From Deltaproteobacteria bacterium (lineage in GTDB: Bacteria; Myxococcota; Kuafuiibacteriia; Kuafuiibacteriales; Kuafuiibacteriaceae): a stretch of DNA of 64,000 nt. The stretch spans positions 2,046,001-2,110,000 of the forward strand of contig JADJBV010000002.1 of assembly GCA_016703535.1 (NCBI GenBank), written 5' to 3'. The translations under genes were made by a program, and so were the position numbers. Shown piece by piece: positions 59,656 through 64,000 of the stretch. A model generated the notes under the pieces. That model saw only the letters and a list, made by a program, of their open reading frames with translations, did no database searches and had not been told where the DNA came from. Numbering within the stretch: position 1 is the first letter of the stretch; every line of letters starts with the position of its first letter.

Positions 59656-60548
59656 GCCTCCGCCTGCTTCTTGGCCTGAGCCCAGCGGGTGATGGCGGCC
59701 CGCAGCTCCAGGTTGAAGGGATCGAGGCCAAGGGCGGTCTGGGCGGCCTGGATCGCGCCCCCAAAGTCACGCTCCGACTCTCGACGCAGCGCCTCGGCGG
59801 CGTAACGGGCTGCCTCCGCCCAATTGCCGTCGAAGATCCGGTGCCAGGTGGCGCGCATCGCCTGCAGCTCTTCTTCGGTCGGGCCCAAGGCCAGCCGGTC
59901 TTCGGCCAAGGCTAGGCCGTGTCGGAAGTCGTACTCCAGGCGCCGCTGCTCATCGAGCATCAACACCGCCACCTTCTTGAGGATGGTCTTGGCGTGGTTC
60001 ATTCGGGCCGCCTGGGCCGGGCGGAAGCCGCGGTTGGCGGAGAAGTGGGACAAGAGCGCTTTGACCCGCTCCGCCAGCTCCGGCGTGCTGACCAGGGGCG
60101 TGACCTCCAGGGCCCCGTACAGATCGTCCTCCTCGAAGCGCTGCAGGAAGGTCTGGGCTTCCGACAGCAGGATCTGTCGATCGAGGTCACCCGTCGGCGG
60201 TGGGAGCGCGTCCTCCACCGAGTGGGCGACCCCGTCGACGTAGCGTTCGATCGCCTCTCGTTTTTCGTCGCTGAGGTTGACGAACTGGAGGCCCACCCCC
60301 GGATCTCGCCCATAAGCCCGGGCCTCGTTGGGGGGCAGGACGTGGACGACCTCGGCCTCCAGGGTCAAGGTGCCCTCGGGGGTTCGCAAGGTGACTTGCA
60401 CCCGGGCCCGCATCGGCGGGGCGTATTCGGTGCGGACAAACATGCCGCCCCGGGAGATGTCGCTCATCCAGAGGGAGCGCAGCTCCTCCCGGCCAACGGT
60501 CTCCACCAAGATCTCCGCCGGGTTCACGAAACGAGGATGTTGCCGCAT
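59607..60548 (-). CDS. PilZ-domain protein with degenerate J-domain-like segment
   Basis: A 313-residue protein. Residues about 1-105 form a PilZ domain of the myxobacterial type (MRQHPRFVNPAEILVE, MSDISRGGMFVRTE, VVHVLPPNE, GVGLQFVNL), which may bind c-di-GMP; the classic RxxxR is weak. A middle region (about 140-225) looks like a J domain lacking HPD: DLYGALEVTPLVSTPELAER, then AARMNHAKTILKKVAVLML and DEQRRLEYDFRHG. A C-terminal helical tail has TPR character (AIQAAQTALGLDPFNLELR). The ATG is at 60548. It converges on the partner-switching gene with 49 nt overlap. Similar PilZ proteins affect motility in myxobacteria, but the J-like part is unusual. Confidence 0.8.
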   Translation of the reverse strand: MRQHPRFVNPAEILVETVGREELRSLWMSDISRGGMFVRTEYAPPMRARVQVTLRTPEGTLTLEAEVVHVLPPNEARAYGRDPGVGLQFVNLSDEKREAIERYVDGVAHSVEDALPPPTGDLDRQILLSEAQTFLQRFEEDDLYGALEVTPLVSTPELAERVKALLSHFSANRGFRPAQAARMNHAKTILKKVAVLMLDEQRRLEYDFRHGLALAEDRLALGPTEEELQAMRATWHRIFDGNWAEAARYAAEALRRESERDFGGAIQAAQTALGLDPFNLELRAAITRWAQAKKQAEAQAVRAKRVASAADHS

Positions 60549-60633
60549 GGTCGTAGGGTCCCCAGGGCATCAATCGGCGGTTCTGGGCCGATCTTGAGAC
60601 GGTCGGGAAAAAGGAGGTAGGCTCTCCCACCTC

Positions 60634-61512
60634 ATGCGCAAGTTGTTCCCCTGTTTGGCCCTCTCCCTGCTGCTCCCGGCCTCCACCGCCTGGGCCCAGG
60701 CCGCCGACGGCGGGACGAACCCCGACGCCGCCGACCCGGACAGCGGCGTCGAGGATGCCGGGGCCGCCGACACCGGGGCCGCCGACACCGGGGCCGCCGA
60801 CACCGGAGCCCCCGACGCCGGCGGGGGGTGTGGGCCGATCACCCTGGAGGGCGAGTGCCAAGGCAGCGAGGTGGTCTACTGCAACGAGGGGGTGGTCGAG
60901 CGGATCGACTGCGCCACCGAATACGATCCGCCGGCGATGTGTGGTGAGGTCGACCCGAGTTACGGCGTCGATTGTCTGCTGGCCCAGGGTGAAGGGTGCC
61001 TCTTCATCGATGAAAACGGCGACTATGTGCAGTCGTTTTGTCAGGGCCCCGGGGCGGGCTGCGTCGAGACCCCCAACGAGGTCACCTGCGAGGCCAACCT
61101 CGGCGCCTGCGTCGAAGCTGACATCGATCGTTGTGTCGGCAATCGCCTGATGACCGACTGCCTGATCAACCAGCCCTACTTCATCGACTGCGCTGAATAC
61201 GGCGGCATCTGCAGCGAAGGTGCCTGTCGGCAGGTCCCGGCCGGATCCTTTTGTGATCCCTCCTTGATCCTCTGCGACGACAACTCCGAGTGTCGCCCTG
61301 GCACCCTCGATCCCGACTTCTACCAGTGTGTGGCCCGTTCGGCCCCCGACGCCGGGACCGCCGATGGGGACGCTGGGGTGGTGGCCGACTCCGGGACCAA
61401 CGCGCCGGCCCCCGAAGAAGACTCGGGATGCCGCGCGACCGGGGCGGGCCGTGGTGGGTGGTGGCCGGCGCTGGCGATGCTCCTGGTCTTTTTGGGCCGC
61501 CGACGACGTTGA
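60634..61512 (+). CDS. MYXO-CTERM-type surface protein, Cys-rich
   Basis: A 292-residue exported protein. A signal peptide (LFPCLALSLLLPASTAWA) is followed by a repetitive linker (AADTG repeated), a Cys-rich region (about 65-235, 18 or more Cys; CQGSEVVYCNEG, CVGNRLMTDCLINQ) and an Ala/Asp linker. The C-terminus is Cys-containing, then hydrophobic, then Arg-rich (GCRATGAGRGGWW, LAMLLVFLGRRRR), the layout of MYXO-CTERM sorting tails that are lipidated and cleaved by a dedicated sortase-like protease. The 15-bp DNA repeat inside the linker could vary in copy number. The ATG is at 60634. Function is unknown. Confidence 0.83.
   Translation: MRKLFPCLALSLLLPASTAWAQAADGGTNPDAADPDSGVEDAGAADTGAADTGAADTGAPDAGGGCGPITLEGECQGSEVVYCNEGVVERIDCATEYDPPAMCGEVDPSYGVDCLLAQGEGCLFIDENGDYVQSFCQGPGAGCVETPNEVTCEANLGACVEADIDRCVGNRLMTDCLINQPYFIDCAEYGGICSEGACRQVPAGSFCDPSLILCDDNSECRPGTLDPDFYQCVARSAPDAGTADGDAGVVADSGTNAPAPEEDSGCRATGAGRGGWWPALAMLLVFLGRRRR
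60760..60804 (+). repeat. Three perfect 15-bp tandem repeats in coding sequence
   Basis: The unit GGGGCCGCCGACACC occurs three times in a row without change, encoding the repeated Gly/Ala-Ala-Asp-Thr linker of the MYXO-CTERM-type protein. Because the unit is a multiple of three, slippage would lengthen or shorten the linker without a frameshift. Confidence 0.9.
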
Positions 61513-61521
61513 GGCCCTGGC

Positions 61522-63555
61522 TTGCGGGTCGCGATCTTGGGCGGCGGCATCGGGGCGTTGACCGCGGCCTTCGAGTTGACCCGGCCCGAACGGGGCGGCG
61601 CCCACCAGGTCACCGTCTATCAACAGGGGTGGCGCCTGGGCGGCAAGGGCGCCAGCGCTCGCAACCCAGCTTGCAATTTCCGGATCGAGGAACACGGCCT
61701 CCACCTCTGGATGGGCTGCTACGAAAACGCCTTTCGGATCATCCGGGACTGCTACGCCGAGTTGGGGCGCCCGGCCGGCGCGCCCCTCTCCACCTGGGAA
61801 CAGGCCTTTTTGCCCCAGGACCAGGTGGTGTTGATGGAGCGCCACGGCGCGGGTTGGGTCGAGTGGCCCCAACACTTTCCGGTCTTGGACAGCCGCCCGG
61901 GTGAGGCCAACGCCATCGAACACCCCGCCGATCTGGTGGGTGGGGTCCTTCGTTGGGCGGTCAACTTGCTCCTCGAACGCCACGGCGTCGATCGTTGGGC
62001 ACCTCCCGCCGGGGCCTGCCGGTCCCGCCTCGGGCCCCTGCTCCTCGGATCCCGGCGGCTGGACGACTGGACCGGCTGGGCCCTGGGGCAACTCGATCGG
62101 GCCCTCCTCCTCTTGGCCCGGATCCTGGGCGCTCCCGACACCGCCGCCGCCCGGACTTTTCACCGCACCTTGGCCACGCTGCTGGGGGCCCTCCGCGGCG
62201 CGCTCCGTTTGGCCCCCGGGCGAGGCCTCAACGATCCCGACTGGGACCGGCTGGTCACGACCCTGGATTTTCTTTTGACCAACGTGATCGGTGTATTGAC
62301 CGAGGGATTTTTGGTCCCTCCCCACGGTCGGGTCGCCCAACTCCGCTACTCCGATTGGCTGCACAACCTGGAGCGGATCGATCACCTGGACTATCGAACT
62401 TGGCTGAGCCAACACGGCGCCCGTCCTCGCACCGTCCAGTCTTGTGTGGTGCGGGGTTTGGGCGACGCGGTTTTCAACAGCGGCCACCCGGGGGCCGCCG
62501 GCACGGCCCTCAACGGCCTCTTCCGCCTCAACCTCACCTATCGGGGCTCCCTGTTCTACAAGATGGCGGCCGGTATGGGCGAGACGGTGATCGCGCCCCT
62601 GTACCAGGTGTTGCGGGCCCGGGGCGTCCAGTTTCGCTTCTTTCATCGGGTGTTGGGCCTGCACCTCGGCCGAGACGGGCGAATCAAAGACTTCGACGTG
62701 GCGGTCCAGGCAAAAAGCCGCGACGAATATCGCCCCCTCTTCGACGTGCCGGTCCCGGGCGGGACCTTGCCGTGTTGGCCGCCTCAACCTGATTTTTCGC
62801 AGCTCGAAGGGGGCGCGGCGCTCGACGCCCAGGCCTTGGATTTTGAGGCGCCTCGGGCGGTGCCGGGTGAAGTGGTCGAGACCCACCGGGACTTCGAGGT
62901 GGTGGTCTTGGGGATCCCCGTCGGGGCCCTGGGTCCTTTGACCTCCGAGTTATCGGCGAGCAGCGTCCGTTGGCGGCGGATGTTGAGTGAACTCCGCACC
63001 ACCCGGACCCAAGGGCTACAACTTTGGTTCGATCGCAACTTCGCGGCCCTGGGCCGAACTGGATCACCGGCGGTGTTGACCGGCTACGCCGAGGCCCTCG
63101 ACACCTTCGCGGACATGAGCCACCTCTTGGGCACCGAAGCCTGGGGCCCCGGGGCCGGCGCCATCGCCTACCTCTGCGGATCCCTCGACGATCAAGGCCC
63201 CGACGAGGAGCAGGCCGAACGGGTCGAACGATCGAGCCGCGACTGGTTGGGTGCCCACGGACCCCGGATCTTGCCCGGCTTGTTCGGGCCCCAAGGCCTG
63301 CACCAGCAACAGGTCGTGTCCACCTACTCCCGAGCCAACGTCCATCCCTCCGATCGGTATGTCTTGTCGGTGCCCGGCAGCGCCGCCCATCGCCTCCGGG
63401 CCGACGACTCCGGCTTCCCCAACTTATACTTGGCGGGGGACTGGGTCCGGACCGGCCTCAACGTCGGGTCGGTGGAGGCCGCCACCATGGCGGGGCGTCG
63501 GGCCGCCCGATCGATCTTGGGCCTTCACTTCCCCATCGCCGGTGATCTCGACTGA
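61522..63555 (+). CDS. FAD-dependent oxidoreductase, NAD(P)-binding amine-oxidase/desaturase-like
   Basis: A 677-residue flavoprotein. The N-terminal dinucleotide motif is GGGIGALTAAFEL (7-19), followed by QQGWRLGGKGAS (34-45), the second FAD-contact typical of phytoene-desaturase and amine-oxidase-like enzymes. The C-terminus has the FAD-closing motif NLYLAGDWVRTGLNVGSVEA (about 633-652). The middle region of about 300 residues is large and contains no domain I recognise. The substrate cannot be assigned; carotenoid- or hydrocarbon-modifying enzymes are plausible. The start is TTG at 61522 with GAGG 7 nt upstream. It overlaps a convergent gene by 31 nt. Confidence 0.8.
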   Translation: MRVAILGGGIGALTAAFELTRPERGGAHQVTVYQQGWRLGGKGASARNPACNFRIEEHGLHLWMGCYENAFRIIRDCYAELGRPAGAPLSTWEQAFLPQDQVVLMERHGAGWVEWPQHFPVLDSRPGEANAIEHPADLVGGVLRWAVNLLLERHGVDRWAPPAGACRSRLGPLLLGSRRLDDWTGWALGQLDRALLLLARILGAPDTAAARTFHRTLATLLGALRGALRLAPGRGLNDPDWDRLVTTLDFLLTNVIGVLTEGFLVPPHGRVAQLRYSDWLHNLERIDHLDYRTWLSQHGARPRTVQSCVVRGLGDAVFNSGHPGAAGTALNGLFRLNLTYRGSLFYKMAAGMGETVIAPLYQVLRARGVQFRFFHRVLGLHLGRDGRIKDFDVAVQAKSRDEYRPLFDVPVPGGTLPCWPPQPDFSQLEGGAALDAQALDFEAPRAVPGEVVETHRDFEVVVLGIPVGALGPLTSELSASSVRWRRMLSELRTTRTQGLQLWFDRNFAALGRTGSPAVLTGYAEALDTFADMSHLLGTEAWGPGAGAIAYLCGSLDDQGPDEEQAERVERSSRDWLGAHGPRILPGLFGPQGLHQQQVVSTYSRANVHPSDRYVLSVPGSAAHRLRADDSGFPNLYLAGDWVRTGLNVGSVEAATMAGRRAARSILGLHFPIAGDLD

Positions 63556-64000
63556 AAAACAACAGGCTCACTCCGCGGCTCGCCGGTGACCCGCTGCCCT
63601 TTTCGGGCCGCCTCGTCCATCCAAGCGGTCAACAGCCAGGTCAAGGCCTTGGGATTGAGCCTGAGGAGAACACTCAACACCGGGTTGTGGGCGATCTTGA
63701 TCCGTTTTTCGACGATCACCAAAGCCCCCACCCCAGGCAACTCTTCGATCGAAAGTTGCCCCTCGTCGACCTCGAAGCTCCCGTCCAAACTTTTGGCCAA
63801 GCGATAGCGGACCACCTTCCGCCGGGGAGATTCGTGCCGCTCGATCTCGATGAAAAGTTCGTTGCTGAAGTGGAGCGGGTGGTGGTCGAGGAAGGGCGCC
63901 AAGATGTTCACCACCTCCCTGAGGCGGCCTCGCCCGGTGGCGTCGGGCGGCTCCAGGTACCGGGCCTCGACCACGTTGTCGATCAACTCATCCCAGCGAT
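63525..64000 (-). CDS. SRPBCC-like protein, N-terminus beyond window
   Basis: The open frame continues without a stop to the right edge, so the gene is partial: at least 158 residues are visible. The visible part reads as alternating strands ending in a long helix (NPKALTWLLTAWMDEAARKG), with ELFIEIERHESPRRKVVRY and SLDGSFEVDEGQLSIEELPG before it. That layout resembles START/SRPBCC ligand-binding domains but is not diagnostic. A TTG at 63986 is an internal possible start; the true one is probably outside. It converges on the flavoprotein gene. Confidence 0.5.
   Translation of the reverse strand, partial: RWDELIDNVVEARYLEPPDATGRGRLREVVNILAPFLDHHPLHFSNELFIEIERHESPRRKVVRYRLAKSLDGSFEVDEGQLSIEELPGVGALVIVEKRIKIAHNPVLSVLLRLNPKALTWLLTAWMDEAARKGQRVTGEPRSEPVVFQSRSPAMGK

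Overview
The window is high-GC DNA densely packed with protein-coding genes. It comes from a bacterium that looks like a member of the Myxococcota (former Deltaproteobacteria). Three things support this. One protein (60634-61512) ends in a MYXO-CTERM-like sorting tail: Cys, a hydrophobic stretch, then four Arg. Several secreted lipoproteins carry Asp/Ala/Gly-rich linkers and Cys-rich modules of the kind common in that group. A Ser/Thr kinase has an N-terminal zinc ribbon. No tRNA, rRNA, CRISPR array, insertion sequence or attachment site was seen, and no stretch above 300 bases lacks a gene.

Layout. 1-1477 (minus) is the edge of a non-flagellar type III secretion locus (sctL, sctN). 1528-9554 holds housekeeping and accessory genes: an SDR protein, a membrane-anchored lytic transglycosylase, an acyl-CoA dehydrogenase-like protein, a YhbY-type RNA-binding protein, a Ser/Thr kinase, a YchJ protein and an oligopeptidase B-like lipoprotein. 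9657-12805 is a secreted GH13 amylase with a calcium-binding/dockerin-like tail, translationally coupled to a small lipoprotein that may be cohesin-like. 13088-13429 is a TRL-family lipoprotein with its own leader and terminator.

13547-39051 contains three versions of one cassette: a secreted, predicted beta-barrel protein with a Pro-rich linker; an ECF sigma factor; a one-pass membrane protein (zinc-finger anti-sigma, FecR-like and TPR parts in two of the three); and then lipoproteins. Between and around the cassettes are SpmAB, sucCD, pyrB with a degenerate pyrC, a thiolase and 3-hydroxybutyryl-CoA dehydrogenase pair, a hydrolase-like lipoprotein lacking its nucleophile, and a mechanosensitive channel with a cyclic-nucleotide-binding domain.

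39191-47150 carries a Cys-rich lipoprotein, hutU, tilS, ftsH and a YCII/ECF42 sigma pair with a recognisable promoter. 47196-59655 is a chemosensory cluster: a soluble receptor-like protein, cheY, STAS, cheA, cheW, a globin-PAS-PAS-HAMP receptor, cheR, cheD, cheB, an MFS transporter, a second STAS protein and a REC-phosphatase-kinase protein. It joins chemotaxis signalling to a partner-switching module. 59607-64000 holds a PilZ protein, the MYXO-CTERM protein, an FAD oxidoreductase and a partial SRPBCC-like gene.

The observations most worth pursuing are the repeated sigma-factor cassette, the seven-fold Cys6 module array, the soluble globin chemoreceptor with a CheR-docking tail, and the join of the che operon to an Hsb-like partner switch.
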